Shown here: positions 7,813-16,959 of the stretch, one piece after another
Layout: each line of letters opens with the position of its first letter
Numbering within the stretch: the stretch's first letter is position 1
From: Klenkia brasiliensis
GTDB lineage: Bacteria; Actinomycetota; Actinomycetes; Mycobacteriales; Geodermatophilaceae
Length of the DNA: 64,000 nucleotides
Assembly (NCBI RefSeq): GCF_900100695.1
Contig: NZ_FNCF01000009.1
Coordinates: 62,001 to 126,000 of the forward strand
Direction of reading: 5' to 3'
Notes under the pieces: model-generated
Told to the model about the DNA's origin: nothing
Databases searched by the model: none
Seen by the model: only the letters and a program-made list of their open reading frames with translations
Position numbers and translations under genes: made by a program

Positions 7813-9036
7813 ATGAGCAGCGAGCGCCCGTTCGACGTCGTCCTGTTCGGTGCCAGCGGGTTCGTCGGCCGCCTGGTCGCCGCCCACCTCGCCGAGCACG
7901 CCCCCGACGGCGCCCGGATCGCCCTCGCCGGCCGCACCCGCGCCAAGGTCGAGATGGTCCGCGCCGACCTGCCGCAGCGGGGCCGCAGCTGGCCGGTGCT
8001 GGTGGCCGACTCCGCCGACCGCGCCGCGCTGGACGAGCTCGCCGGCAGCGCCCGCGTCGTGGTCACCACCGTCGGCCCCTACGCCCGCTACGGCCTGCCG
8101 TTGGTCGAGGCCTGCGCCCGGGCCGGCACGCACTACGCCGACCTGACCGGTGAGGTGCTCTTCGTCCGCGACGCCATCGACGCCACCGACGAGCTGGCCC
8201 GCTCGACCGGCGCGCGGATCGTGCACGCCTGCGGCTACGACTCCATCCCCTCCGACCTCGCCGTGGCCGAGCTGGCCCGGCGGGCCGCCGCCGACGGCGC
8301 CGGCGGGCTGACCGACGTGCAGACCGTGGCCACCGCCAGGGGCGGCTTCTCCGGCGGCACGATCGACTCCATGCGGGCCCAGGTCGGCGCGCTGCAGGAG
8401 CGGCCCGAGCTGCGCCGGGTGGTCGGGCACCCGTTCACGCTCAGCCCCGACCGGTCCGCCGAGCCCGCCACCCGCCAGCCCCGCGACGGCTCGCTGCCCA
8501 CCCGCACGGCCGACGGCCGGTGGTCCGCGCCGTTCGTGATGGCGTCGTTCAACACCCGCGTCGTGCGGCGCAGCAACGCGCTGCAGGACTGGGCCTACGG
8601 CCGCGGGTTCTCCTACGGGGAGGTCATGGCCACCGGGAAGGGCATCGGCGGCGCGGTGGCCGCCGGGGCGGTCACCGGGGGTCTGCTGGCCGGGGTGTCG
8701 GCGATGGCCTTCCGCCCGACGGCGGCGCTGCTGGACCGGGTGCTGCCCAAGCCGGGCGAGGGCCCCGACGCCGCCGCCCGGGCCCGCGGCTTCTTCCGCA
8801 TGGTCACCACGGGGACGACGGAGTCGGGCCGGCGCTACCGGTCGGTGGCCGCCGGTGCGGGTGACCCGGGCTACGCGGCCACCGCGGTCATGCTGGGGGA
8901 GGCGGGGCTCTCGCTGGCCCTGGACGACCTGCCCGACCGGGCCGGCTCGCTGACCCCGGCGACGGCGTTCGGCACGGTCCTGGCCGACCGGTTGCGCGCG
9001 GCCGGGCACACCTACGAGGTCACCGAGCTGACGTGA
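7813..9036 (+). CDS. Saccharopine-dehydrogenase-like / trans-acting enoyl reductase family protein
   Basis: A 407-residue NAD(P)-binding protein. LFGASGFVGR near residues 11-20 is the Rossmann glycine motif, followed by AGRTRAK and a VGPYARYG loop typical of the family that includes the mycobacterial trans-acting enoyl reductases and Rv2449c-like proteins. It probably reduces a lipid or polyketide intermediate, or acts as a paralogue of unknown substrate. A glycine/alanine-rich hydrophobic stretch around 280-310 may touch the membrane. The ATG at 7813 is divergent from the nucleotidyltransferase, with only 33 bp between them. The stop overlaps the GNAT gene by 4 bp. Confidence 0.82.
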   Translation: MSSERPFDVVLFGASGFVGRLVAAHLAEHAPDGARIALAGRTRAKVEMVRADLPQRGRSWPVLVADSADRAALDELAGSARVVVTTVGPYARYGLPLVEACARAGTHYADLTGEVLFVRDAIDATDELARSTGARIVHACGYDSIPSDLAVAELARRAAADGAGGLTDVQTVATARGGFSGGTIDSMRAQVGALQERPELRRVVGHPFTLSPDRSAEPATRQPRDGSLPTRTADGRWSAPFVMASFNTRVVRRSNALQDWAYGRGFSYGEVMATGKGIGGAVAAGAVTGGLLAGVSAMAFRPTAALLDRVLPKPGEGPDAAARARGFFRMVTTGTTESGRRYRSVAAGAGDPGYAATAVMLGEAGLSLALDDLPDRAGSLTPATAFGTVLADRLRAAGHTYEVTELT

Positions 9037-9515
9037 TCCGCCGCGCCACCGCCGAGGACCTGGCGCAGCTGCCGGAGGTGGAGGCGGCGGCCGACCAGCT
9101 GTTCGCCCCGCTCGGCATCACCGACCTGCCGCCGCCGGCCACCGCCGCCGACCGGGCCCGGTCGTGGCGGGTGCTGGCGACCGGCCGGCCGGTGGTGGGG
9201 TTCGCCGTCCTCGAGCAGCTGGACGGCGCCGTCCACCTGGAGCAGCTGTCGGTGCACCCCGCGCACGGCCGCCGCGGGCTGGGCGGCGCGCTGGTCGAGG
9301 CCGCCGTCGAGGAGGCCCGGGCCGCCGGGGCGGACCGGGTGACGCTGTGCACCTACGCCGACGTGCCGTGGAACGGGCCGTTCTACGCCCGGCACGGGTT
9401 CGTGGAGGACCCGGACCCGCCGCCTGCACTGGCCGCGCTGCGGGCGCACGAGCAGCAGCTGGGCCTGGACCGGCACGGCCGCCGGGCGGTGCTGGTCCGC
9501 CGCCTGCCCGGCTAG
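9033..9515 (+). CDS. GNAT-family N-acetyltransferase
   Basis: A 160-residue acetyltransferase. The acetyl-CoA pyrophosphate loop is in VHPAHGRRGLGGALVEAA (about 74-91), preceded by the usual beta-strand LEQLSV, and FYARHGF forms the C-terminal tyrosine region. The N terminus starts with the typical IRRATAEDL. It starts at GTG 9033, overlapping the upstream stop as GTGA. The acceptor substrate is unknown; small-molecule or protein N-acetylation are both possible. Confidence 0.88.
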   Translation: MIRRATAEDLAQLPEVEAAADQLFAPLGITDLPPPATAADRARSWRVLATGRPVVGFAVLEQLDGAVHLEQLSVHPAHGRRGLGGALVEAAVEEARAAGADRVTLCTYADVPWNGPFYARHGFVEDPDPPPALAALRAHEQQLGLDRHGRRAVLVRRLPG

Positions 9516-9527
9516 GGTCCGCAGGTC

Positions 9528-10733
9528 ATGGGGCGGCTCGGCGCGGACTTCTGGCGGCTGTGGTCGGCCGCCGTGGTGTCGCGGCTGGGCGGCGGCGTGG
9601 CCAGCGCCGGTCTGCCGCTGCTGGCCGCCTCCCTCACCCGCGACCCCCGCCAGGTGGCCCTGGTCAGCGTCTTCGCCGGGCTGCCCTGGTTGCTGCTGGC
9701 CCTGCACACCGGCGCGCTGGCCGACCGGTGGGACCGCCGCCGCACGATGTGGCTGTGCGACCTGGCCAGCGCGCTGGTCATGGCCGGGCTGGCCCTGGGC
9801 GTGCTGGTGGGCGCGGCGTCGCTGTGGGTGCTGTGCGCGGCGGCCTTCGCGGCGGCCTCGATCAGCACCCTGTTCGACAGCGCCGGCCAGGCCGCGCTGC
9901 CCTCGCTGGTCGCCCGGGACCAGCTACCGGCCGCCAACAGCCGGCTCTACACGGGCACGGTCCTGGCCGGGCTGTTCGTCGGCCCTCCCGTGGGCAGCTG
10001 GTTGTTCGTCGCGCACCCCGCCGTCCCGTTCGCGGTGGACGCGGTGTCCTTCGTGGGCTCGGCGGCGCTGGTGTTCGCGATCCGCAGCCGGTTCCGGGCA
10101 CCGGAGAGCAGCGGTACCGGCCTCACCCGGGAGATCGGCGACGGTGTCCGCTGGCTGTGGCGGCACCGGCGGCTGCGGTCGCTGGTGGTGCTGCTGACCG
10201 TCTGGAACCTGACCGAGACGGCGGTCCTCGGCGTCCTGGTGCTCTACGCGCTGGAGCGGCTGCAGGTGCCGCCGTCGGCGTACGGCCTGCTGCTCACCGG
10301 CGTCGCCGTCGGCGGCGTGCTCGGCGCGGCGGCCGCGCCCCGGGCGGAGCGCTGGATGGGGACCGGCCCGCTGATCGTGGTCACCGTCGCGCTGACCGTG
10401 CTGGCCGACGTCGGCCTGGCGCTCACCCGCAGCGCGGTGGTGGCCGGTCTGCTGCTGGGTGTCGTCGGGGTCGCGGCCTTCGCGTTCAACGTGGTGTCGT
10501 CGAGCTACCGGCAGTCCGTCGTCCCCGACCTGCTGCAGGGCCGGGTGAGCAGCGCCTACCGGTTCGCGACGTGGGGGATCGCCCCGGTCGGTGCTGCGCT
10601 GGGTGGCGTCGTGGCCGCCGGTGCCGGCCTGCCCGCGGTGTTCTGGGGCGCCGCTGCCGTCCTCGCGGTCGCCGGTCTCGCCACCGCCCGCGAGCTCCTC
10701 CCGGCCCGGCTCGCCGTCGACACCCCGTCCTGA
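9528..10733 (+). CDS. MFS transporter, MFS_3/enterobactin-exporter type
   Basis: A 401-residue integral membrane protein with about 12 predicted membrane segments. The loop DRWDRRRTMW after the second helix is the major-facilitator A-motif region, and the LRSLVVLLTVWNLTE half follows a central cytoplasmic stretch. It starts FWRLWSAAVVSRLGGG, typical of the MFS_3 branch that exports drugs or siderophores. ATG start at 9528. It follows the GNAT gene by 12 bp and is probably cotranscribed with it. A terminator-like hairpin follows at 10745-10787. Confidence 0.85.
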   Translation: MGRLGADFWRLWSAAVVSRLGGGVASAGLPLLAASLTRDPRQVALVSVFAGLPWLLLALHTGALADRWDRRRTMWLCDLASALVMAGLALGVLVGAASLWVLCAAAFAAASISTLFDSAGQAALPSLVARDQLPAANSRLYTGTVLAGLFVGPPVGSWLFVAHPAVPFAVDAVSFVGSAALVFAIRSRFRAPESSGTGLTREIGDGVRWLWRHRRLRSLVVLLTVWNLTETAVLGVLVLYALERLQVPPSAYGLLLTGVAVGGVLGAAAAPRAERWMGTGPLIVVTVALTVLADVGLALTRSAVVAGLLLGVVGVAAFAFNVVSSSYRQSVVPDLLQGRVSSAYRFATWGIAPVGAALGGVVAAGAGLPAVFWGAAAVLAVAGLATARELLPARLAVDTPS

Positions 10734-10744
10734 CGCCGGTCGCG

Positions 10745-10787
10745 GGGTTCCCGCCCCCTCGCGGACGTCGGAGAGGGCGGGGACTCC
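10745..10787 (+). terminator. Imperfect GC-rich hairpin after the MFS gene
   Basis: The stretch 10745-10760 (GGGTTCCCGCCCCCTC) pairs with 10771-10787 (GAGAGGGCGGGGACTCC) with a bulge and a loop of about 10 bases. It lies just after the MFS stop and has no T-tract. A weak but plausible terminator. Confidence 0.4.
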
Positions 10788-10885
10788 GCGGTCCGCGGCG
10801 CCGGGCCGTCAGGATCGGGGTGCCGACCGTCAGGACGGCGTCAAGGGCGTCCCCGCCCGCGCGCGCCCGGCCGCAGGATCGGTCC

Positions 10886-11104
10886 GTGACCACGACGACC
10901 TCCCTCCTCGCCGGCATCTGCCCCGCCACCGCCCCGGCCCGCTGGCAGGCCGGCTGCACCCACGTGCACGCCGTGGAGACCCACCGCGGCGCCGACGAGC
11001 TGGACGGCGGGCCGGAGCTGGCGGTGTGCGGCGCGGTCGTGGCGGTCGGCAGCGCACCGTGGGACCCGTCCGCCGCTGATGCCTGCCCCGCCTGCGGCGG
11101 CTGA
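10886..11104 (+). CDS. Small cysteine-rich hypothetical protein
   Basis: A 72-residue protein starting at GTG 10886. It has five cysteines (GICPA, AGCTHVH, AVCGAV, and a C-terminal ACPACGG) and a THVHAVETH histidine-rich segment, so metal binding is possible. No family is recognised. Coding is supported by position in a gene-dense plus-strand run and by C/G third positions; the start has no obvious Shine-Dalgarno site. Confidence 0.5.
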   Translation: MTTTTSLLAGICPATAPARWQAGCTHVHAVETHRGADELDGGPELAVCGAVVAVGSAPWDPSAADACPACGG

Positions 11105-11122
11105 TCGCCCTACCCTCACCCC

Positions 11123-11653
11123 GTGGCCCCGCCCGCCGTCCCCAGGTCGTGGGTCTGGCGTGCCCGGGGGCGCATCGCCTGCTCGGTCGCGCCGCTGACC
11201 TGGGTGTCCGTCGGGCTGGTGAACATGGTGGACGGCCCGGTGCTCGCGACCGTGGTGGCCTACGCCATCGGGCTGGTCATCCTCCTGGCCCTCGTGACCA
11301 CCAGGGGCCCGTCCGTCACCGAGGCGTGCGCCGCCCGGGCCCTGCGCACCGGCAGCGTGCCCGAGGGGATGTCCCTGGCCGTCGTCGACACGGCGGCCGC
11401 GGACCTGCTGCGCACCCGGTTGGCGCGCTTCGCCCTGCCCGCGGCGGTCGTGTTCGTCGTCGTCGGCACAGCCATCTGGTCCATCCGGGGGGTCACGGCG
11501 GACAAGTACGCCGTGGGGGTCGTGCTGAGCGTCAACGCACTCGCCTGGGGCTGGGCGACGACGACATCCGCGCGCGAGGCGCTGCGGTGGCGGGCGGGGA
11601 CGGACGAGCGCTGGGCGGCGTGGGCTGCGGCGGACGGCGCCGCAGCCGGCTGA
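11123..11653 (+). CDS. Small membrane protein of unknown function
   Basis: A 176-residue protein with about four hydrophobic segments: LTWVSVGLVNMV, LATVVAYAIGLVILLALVT, FALPAAVVFVVVGTAIW, and YAVGVVLSVNALAWGWA. The N terminus is basic (RSWVWRARGR) and the C terminus is a soluble, tryptophan-containing tail. GTG start at 11123. Family not recognised. It sits 18 bp after the small cysteine protein and 25 bp before the aldo/keto reductase. Confidence 0.65.
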   Translation: MAPPAVPRSWVWRARGRIACSVAPLTWVSVGLVNMVDGPVLATVVAYAIGLVILLALVTTRGPSVTEACAARALRTGSVPEGMSLAVVDTAAADLLRTRLARFALPAAVVFVVVGTAIWSIRGVTADKYAVGVVLSVNALAWGWATTTSAREALRWRAGTDERWAAWAAADGAAAG

Positions 11654-11678
11654 ACCCGCGCCGGGCAGGATCGGGGGC

Positions 11679-12716
11679 ATGGCCTACGAGGCGGCGCAGA
11701 ACCGCTACGACGACATGACCTACCGCCGCACCGGACGCAGCGGCACCGACCTGCCCGCGATCAGCCTGGGGCTGTGGCACAACTTCGGCGACGACGTGCC
11801 CTTCGACCGGCAGCGCGACGTGCTGCGCCGCGCCTTCGACCTGGGCATCACCCACTTCGACCTGGCGAACAACTACGGCCCGCCCTACGGCTCGGCCGAG
11901 ACCAACTTCGGCCGGCACCTGCGCGACGACTTCCGCCCCCACCGCGACGAGCTGGTCATCTCCAGCAAGGCCGGCTACGACATGTGGCCCGGCCCCTACG
12001 GCCAGGGCGGCGGCGGGCGCAAGTACGTGCTGGCCAGCCTGGACCAGTCGCTGCAGCGGATGGGCCTGGAGTACGTGGACGTCTTCTACAGCCACCGTCC
12101 CGACCCGACCACGCCGCTGGAGGAGACGATGGGTGCGCTGCACACCGCCGTCACCAGCGGCAAGGCCCTCTACGCGGGCATCTCCTCCTACGGCCCCGAG
12201 GACACCCGGCGGGCCGCGGCGATCCTGGCCGACCTGGGCACGCCGCTGTTCATCCACCAGCCCAGCTACTCGATGCTCAACCGCTGGATCGAGACCGAGG
12301 GCCTGCTCGACGTCCTCGCCGAGGTGGGCGCCGGCTGCATCGCGTTCTCCCCGCTGGCCCAGGGCATGCTCACCTCCAAGTACCTGGACGGCATCCCGGA
12401 GGGCTCGCGGGCCAGCCAGGACAAGTCGCTGTCGCGCGACCTGCTCACCGACGAGGCGCTGGACCACGTCCGCGCGCTGAACGGGATCGCCGAGGGCCGG
12501 GGGCAGACCCTGGCCCAGCTCGCGCTCGCGTGGGCGCTGCGCGACGAGCGGGTCACCACGGTGCTGGTCGGGGCCAGCAGTGTCCGCCAGCTCGAGGACA
12601 ACGTGGGCGCCCTGACGAACCTGGCCTTCACCGACGACGAGCTCGCCACCATCGACCGGCACGCCGTCGACTCCGGCATCGACCTCTGGGAGGCCCCCCG
12701 CACCGCCGCGGGGTGA
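11679..12716 (+). CDS. Aldo/keto reductase (YghZ/glyceraldehyde-3-phosphate reductase type)
   Basis: A 345-residue NADPH-dependent oxidoreductase with the (beta/alpha)8 fold. The catalytic tetrad is visible as FDLANNYG (Asp and Tyr), SSKAGY (Lys) and FYSHRPD (His). The C-terminal LVGASSVRQLEDN segment is the cofactor-phosphate-binding region. The YGPPYGSAE and YDMWPGPYG loops are typical of the YghZ/MgrA branch, which reduces L-glyceraldehyde 3-phosphate and methylglyoxal. ATG start at 11679. The downstream NADH dehydrogenase is 77 bp away with its own ribosome site. Confidence 0.9.
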   Translation: MAYEAAQNRYDDMTYRRTGRSGTDLPAISLGLWHNFGDDVPFDRQRDVLRRAFDLGITHFDLANNYGPPYGSAETNFGRHLRDDFRPHRDELVISSKAGYDMWPGPYGQGGGGRKYVLASLDQSLQRMGLEYVDVFYSHRPDPTTPLEETMGALHTAVTSGKALYAGISSYGPEDTRRAAAILADLGTPLFIHQPSYSMLNRWIETEGLLDVLAEVGAGCIAFSPLAQGMLTSKYLDGIPEGSRASQDKSLSRDLLTDEALDHVRALNGIAEGRGQTLAQLALAWALRDERVTTVLVGASSVRQLEDNVGALTNLAFTDDELATIDRHAVDSGIDLWEAPRTAAG

Positions 12717-12793
12717 CACACGAGACGGGTTCGACCCGGTGGGTGCGGGGCAGGTGCAGACCAGCCCCGCACCCGCTGCTCGAGGAGACCGCC

Positions 12794-14137
12794 ATGGACC
12801 GCCCCCGGATCGTCGTCGTCGGAGGCGGGTTCGCCGGTTTCCACGCGCTGCGCACCCTGGAGAAGACCCTGCCGGCCGACGCCGCCGAGCTGGTCCTGGT
12901 CAACCCCAGCGACTACCTGCTCTACAGCCCGCTGCTGCCCGACGTCAGCGCCGGCGTCGTCGAGCCCCGGCACATCGCGATCAGCCTGCGCCAGCGACTG
13001 CGCCGCACCCGGGTCGTGCTGGGCAGCGCCACCGCGGTCGACCACGGGGCGCAGACCGTGACGGTCCGGACGACGGACGACGGCGGCGCCACCGAGGACG
13101 TCGTCACGCTGTCCTACGACCGGCTGGTGCTGGTGCCCGGGTCGATCACCCGCCAGTTCGACATCCCCGGGGTCGCCGAGCGGGCGCACGGGGTGAAGAC
13201 CCTGGTCGAGGCCCAGTTCCTGCGCGACCACCTGCTCCGCCAGCTCGACCGCGCCGACGCGCTGCCGGCCGGCCCCGAGCACGACGCCGAGCGCCGGGCC
13301 CGGATGACCGTCGTCGCGGTCGGCGCCGGGTACACCGGTACCGAGATCGTCGCCCAGCTGCAGTACTGGCTGGGCACCATCGCCGCCCGCTGGTCGACCG
13401 TGCGGCCCGAGGACATCCGCTGGGTGCTCGTCGACCTGGCCAAGAGCGTGTTGCCCGAGCTCGGCCCCGAGCTGGGGGAGAAGGCGCTGGGTGCACTGCG
13501 CCGCCGCGGCATCGACGTGCGGCTCGGCGTGACGGTGAAGGAGGCCCGCGACGGCGAGACGGAGCTGACCGACGGCTCGGTCATCCCCAGCCGCACGCTC
13601 GTCTGGGGCGCGGGGGTGGCGGCCAGCCCGCTCGTGCAGACCCTCGACCTGCCGCTGGAGAAGGGGCGCCTCGTCGTCCGGCCCGACCTCACGGTCCCCG
13701 GCGCCGAGGGCGTCTTCGCCGGTGGCGACGCCGCCGCCGTCCCCGACCTCACCCAGGAGGGCACCCCGCTCACCCCGCCGACCGCGCAGCACGCGCAGCG
13801 GCAGGGCGCCGCGCTGGGCCGCAACGTGGCCGCGAGCCTGGGCCTCGGCACCGCGAAGGACTACCGGCACCACGACCTCGGCCTGGTCGCCGACCTCGGC
13901 GGGACCGACGCGATCGCCAAGCCGCTGGGCATCAAGCTGCACGGGCCGCTGGCCAAGCTGGTCGCGCGCGGCTACCACCTCTACGCGCTGCCCTCCATGG
14001 CCAACCGGGTCCGGGTGGGCACCGACTGGTTGCTGGCCGCGCTGCTGCCCGCGCAGTCGGTGGAGGTGACCCGCATCAGGCCCGACCAGGCGCTGGTCAG
14101 CACCGCCCAGCAGTCACAGGCGCACCTGCGCGGCTGA
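12794..14137 (+). CDS. NAD(P)/FAD-dependent oxidoreductase, type II NADH dehydrogenase-like
   Basis: A 447-residue flavoprotein with two dinucleotide-binding motifs: VVVGGGFAGFHALR at the N terminus (FAD) and VVAVGAGYTGTEI near 180 (NADH). The C-terminal FAD contact is VFAGGDAAAVPDL. The family passes electrons from NADH to quinone at the inner face of the membrane without proton pumping. The C terminus has an amphipathic/hydrophobic part (DWLLAALLPAQSVEV) that may anchor it. GAGGAG at 12782-12787 sets the ATG at 12794. A second NDH-2 is encoded at 23202-24662. Its end overlaps the convergent GGDEF-EAL gene by 24 bp. Confidence 0.85.
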   Translation: MDRPRIVVVGGGFAGFHALRTLEKTLPADAAELVLVNPSDYLLYSPLLPDVSAGVVEPRHIAISLRQRLRRTRVVLGSATAVDHGAQTVTVRTTDDGGATEDVVTLSYDRLVLVPGSITRQFDIPGVAERAHGVKTLVEAQFLRDHLLRQLDRADALPAGPEHDAERRARMTVVAVGAGYTGTEIVAQLQYWLGTIAARWSTVRPEDIRWVLVDLAKSVLPELGPELGEKALGALRRRGIDVRLGVTVKEARDGETELTDGSVIPSRTLVWGAGVAASPLVQTLDLPLEKGRLVVRPDLTVPGAEGVFAGGDAAAVPDLTQEGTPLTPPTAQHAQRQGAALGRNVAASLGLGTAKDYRHHDLGLVADLGGTDAIAKPLGIKLHGPLAKLVARGYHLYALPSMANRVRVGTDWLLAALLPAQSVEVTRIRPDQALVSTAQQSQAHLRG

Positions 14138-16780
14138 GGTCCCCTGCAGCAGCTCCCCGGCCTGGTCGGCCGGGAGGGCGCGGCCGAACCACCAGCCCTG
14201 GGCGAGGTCGCACCGCTCGACCTGCAGCCGGCCCAGCTGGTCGACGTCCTCCACGCCCTCGGCGACGACGACCAGGCCGAAGGTGTGCGCGGCCCGGATC
14301 ATCAGCGCCACCAGCTGGTCGTGCCCGGGCTCGGCCGAGCCGACGAAGCTGCGGTCGATCTTCAGGGTGTCCACCGGCAGGTCGCGCAGCTGGCCGATCG
14401 AGGTGTAGCCGGTGCCGAAGTCGTCGATGGCGATCGAGGCCCCCAGCCGGCGCAGCGCGGCGAGGTGCTCGGTGGCGACCGGGTCGTCGACCAGGACGGT
14501 CTCGGTGACCTCCAGGACCAGCCGGTCGGCGGGCAGCCCGGAGCGCTCCAGGGCCGCGGCGACGTCGTCGACCACCCGCCGGTCGGTGAGGTTGCGGCCG
14601 GACAGGTTGACCGCGATCCGGACGTGGTCGGCCGCGCCGGCGGCCGCGGCCCGCCAGGCGGCCAGCTGCGCGGTGGCCTGCCCGAGCACCCAGCGGTCCA
14701 GGTCGCAGACCAGCCGGCTGGACTCGGCGACCGGGATGAACTCGTCGGGCGGGACGACGCCGTGGCCGGGGCGGTTCCACCGCACCAGCGCCTCGTAGCC
14801 GGCCACCGTGGACGTGCCGACGTCCACCACGGGCTGGTAGTGCACCTCGAACTCACCGGCCCGCAGCCCGTCGGCGATCGCCCGCTCCAGCTCCGACCGC
14901 TCGGTCAGCTGAGCGCGCAGCGCGTCGTCGAACACCTCCGCGCGGCCGCGGCCGTGGGCCTTGGCCCGGTAGGCGGCGGTGTCGGCCTCGGCGAACAGCG
15001 CGTCGGCGTCGGTGCCCGCGTCGCGGCTGACCGCCACCCCGACGCTCGCCCCGACCGTCAGCCGGTGGCCCTGCGCGGTGATCGGCCGCGCGACGGTGGC
15101 GATGAGCCGCTCGGCGAGCTCGACCAGGTCGGCCTCGGCGTCGACCGGCTCCACCAGGACGACGAACTCGTCCCCGCCGAGCCGGCAGACGACGTCCCCG
15201 CCGCGCAGCTGACCGCGCAGCCGGCGGGCGACCTCGCGGAGCACCTCGTCGCCGCAGGCGTGGCCGTAGCCGTCGTTGACCGCCTTGAACCCGTCCAGGT
15301 CCACGAACAGCAGGCCGACCATCTCCCCGGACCGGCGCGCCCGGTTCAGCGCGGCCGCGGTCAGCGCCAGCGCCTGCGCGCGGTTGGGCAGGTCGGTGAG
15401 CGGGTCGTGCGCGGCCTGGTGGGCCAGCGCCGACTGCAGCTCCTCGCGCTGGCGCACCGAGGCCACGATCTGCTGCACCGAGGCGTGCACCACCGCGCCC
15501 AGCGGCCCGGGCAGCGGCTCCTCGAGCAGCACGTTGGTCAGGTCGCCCTCGGCCACCGCCTGCGCCTGGTCCTGGATCCGCCGCAGGCTGCCGACCGCCG
15601 TCCCGAGGGCCGCACCGACGGTGCGCACCTCGCGGGGCCCGCGGGTGCCGACCTCGACCAGGGAGCCCTCGCTCACCTCGGAGGCCTGCGCGGCCAGCCG
15701 GCCCAGCGAGCGCCCGACGGTGCGGGCCAGCAGCACGGCGCCGAGCCCGGCCACGGCGACGAGCACACCGGCCAGCACCAGGGTGGACGTCGACCGGTCG
15801 GTCGCGGCGTCGGCGTCCTCCTCGGCGAGCAGCTGGGCACGCCGGAACGCCGCGCCGGTCAGCTCCGCGGTGCCGGTGTCCCGGGCGCTGCGCTGCAGCG
15901 CCAGCGACACGATCTGTGAGACGGACGGCACCGCGCCCGGCGGGGTGGCCGCCGGGTCCAGGGCGGCGTCCAGGCCGACCACGGCGGGCGTGGCCGCGAA
16001 CGCCCGCCACCGGGCCGCGGTGGCGGGGTCGGAGAGGTCGTCGAGCTGGGCGCGGGCGTCGGTGTAGGTCAGCCAGCCGGTCTCCCAGCCCAGCCGTGTC
16101 CCGATCAGCGAGCCGGCCTCCTGGTCGATCATCGAGCCCAGGTACAGCGGCATCTGCCGGCTGGCCGCCTGCGCGTAGCCCGCCAGCAGCTGCGCGTCGG
16201 CGATCGCCGCCCGGGTGGCCGCCGGGGTGCCGCCGGCACCGGCGTCGGTGGCGGTGCGGCGCTCGACGGCCATCAGCCGGTCCGACAGCGACACGTACTG
16301 CAGGTAGAGGCCGTGCAGGCCGGTCGTGCGCTGCTCGCCGGCCCGGCGCAGCTCGGCCAGGTCCTCCCGCACGGACCCGGCGAGGCCGGGCCGGCGGGAG
16401 GCGAGCCCGGTGAGCGCCTCGTCGGTGGCCGCCCGGTAGGTGGCCTGGATGCCGAGGAGCACCGGGCGCTGCGCGGCGACCTGGTCGACCGGCAACCCGG
16501 TGGTGGTGAGCGTGACCGGGTCGTCCACCGCCCACAGCAACAGCGCCCACACCGCCTCGTTCTCGGTGGTGCGGCGGGCCTCGTCGAGCAGGGCGGTCAC
16601 CTGGACGGCGTGCTCGGCGCGGGCGGCGCTGGCCGCCTCGGTGCGCCGGGTGTCGACGATGACCGAGCTCAGCACCACCACCCCGATCAGCGGGACGCCG
16701 ACCAGGGCGGTCAGGTAGGACCACAGGGGTGCGCCCCGGGAGGGACGACGGCGGGACGGGGACGTGCGGCGACCGGGCAC
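14114..16780 (-). CDS. Membrane GGDEF-EAL cyclic-di-GMP protein with extracellular sensor
   Basis: An 888-residue protein. TM1 is about 22-42 and TM2 about 332-354, enclosing an extracytoplasmic helical sensor (similar in layout to nitrate/nitrite-sensing NIT domains). A HAMP-like linker follows. The cyclase domain has an intact GGDEF at 535-539 and the phosphodiesterase domain an intact EAL at 663-665 (YEALVRW), plus NLSGRNL and DDFGTGYTS motifs. Both activities may exist, so the net effect on c-di-GMP is unknown. The GTG start at 16780 is chosen for the GGAGG Shine-Dalgarno site at 16785-16789. Confidence 0.92.
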   Translation of the reverse strand: MPGRRTSPSRRRPSRGAPLWSYLTALVGVPLIGVVVLSSVIVDTRRTEAASAARAEHAVQVTALLDEARRTTENEAVWALLLWAVDDPVTLTTTGLPVDQVAAQRPVLLGIQATYRAATDEALTGLASRRPGLAGSVREDLAELRRAGEQRTTGLHGLYLQYVSLSDRLMAVERRTATDAGAGGTPAATRAAIADAQLLAGYAQAASRQMPLYLGSMIDQEAGSLIGTRLGWETGWLTYTDARAQLDDLSDPATAARWRAFAATPAVVGLDAALDPAATPPGAVPSVSQIVSLALQRSARDTGTAELTGAAFRRAQLLAEEDADAATDRSTSTLVLAGVLVAVAGLGAVLLARTVGRSLGRLAAQASEVSEGSLVEVGTRGPREVRTVGAALGTAVGSLRRIQDQAQAVAEGDLTNVLLEEPLPGPLGAVVHASVQQIVASVRQREELQSALAHQAAHDPLTDLPNRAQALALTAAALNRARRSGEMVGLLFVDLDGFKAVNDGYGHACGDEVLREVARRLRGQLRGGDVVCRLGGDEFVVLVEPVDAEADLVELAERLIATVARPITAQGHRLTVGASVGVAVSRDAGTDADALFAEADTAAYRAKAHGRGRAEVFDDALRAQLTERSELERAIADGLRAGEFEVHYQPVVDVGTSTVAGYEALVRWNRPGHGVVPPDEFIPVAESSRLVCDLDRWVLGQATAQLAAWRAAAAGAADHVRIAVNLSGRNLTDRRVVDDVAAALERSGLPADRLVLEVTETVLVDDPVATEHLAALRRLGASIAIDDFGTGYTSIGQLRDLPVDTLKIDRSFVGSAEPGHDQLVALMIRAAHTFGLVVVAEGVEDVDQLGRLQVERCDLAQGWWFGRALPADQAGELLQGTSAAQVRL

Positions 16781-16959
16781 CGGACCTCCGAGGCAACGGG
16801 GGGGACGGGACCCGTTGGCTCGAGGTCTGCTGGTCCATCGACCACCCCTGCTCCCGCTGCAGCCCAGGAGCCGCTGTGCCACCCCTGTGGGTGAGCTGCC
16901 GGGCGGCTTCCGGTGGGCCCGGCGGCGTGGCACCCTGCGCCGGGACGGACGGGGGAGCG
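16781..16959. promoter_or_regulatory. Divergent promoter region with several hairpins
   Basis: This 179-bp space separates the GGDEF-EAL gene (minus) from the lipoprotein gene (plus), so it must hold both promoters. Read on the minus strand it has several short stems, including CACCC/GGGTG and GCTCC/GGAGC. No canonical -35/-10 pair stands out. The hairpins may be a structured leader or chance pairing in GC-rich DNA. Confidence 0.45.

Noticed and set aside
16781-16959. Possible c-di-GMP (GEMM-I) riboswitch upstream of the GGDEF-EAL gene
   Set aside because: The minus strand has stems and a GCACAG-like piece, but the conserved GCAAA and GAAA tetraloop parts are missing.
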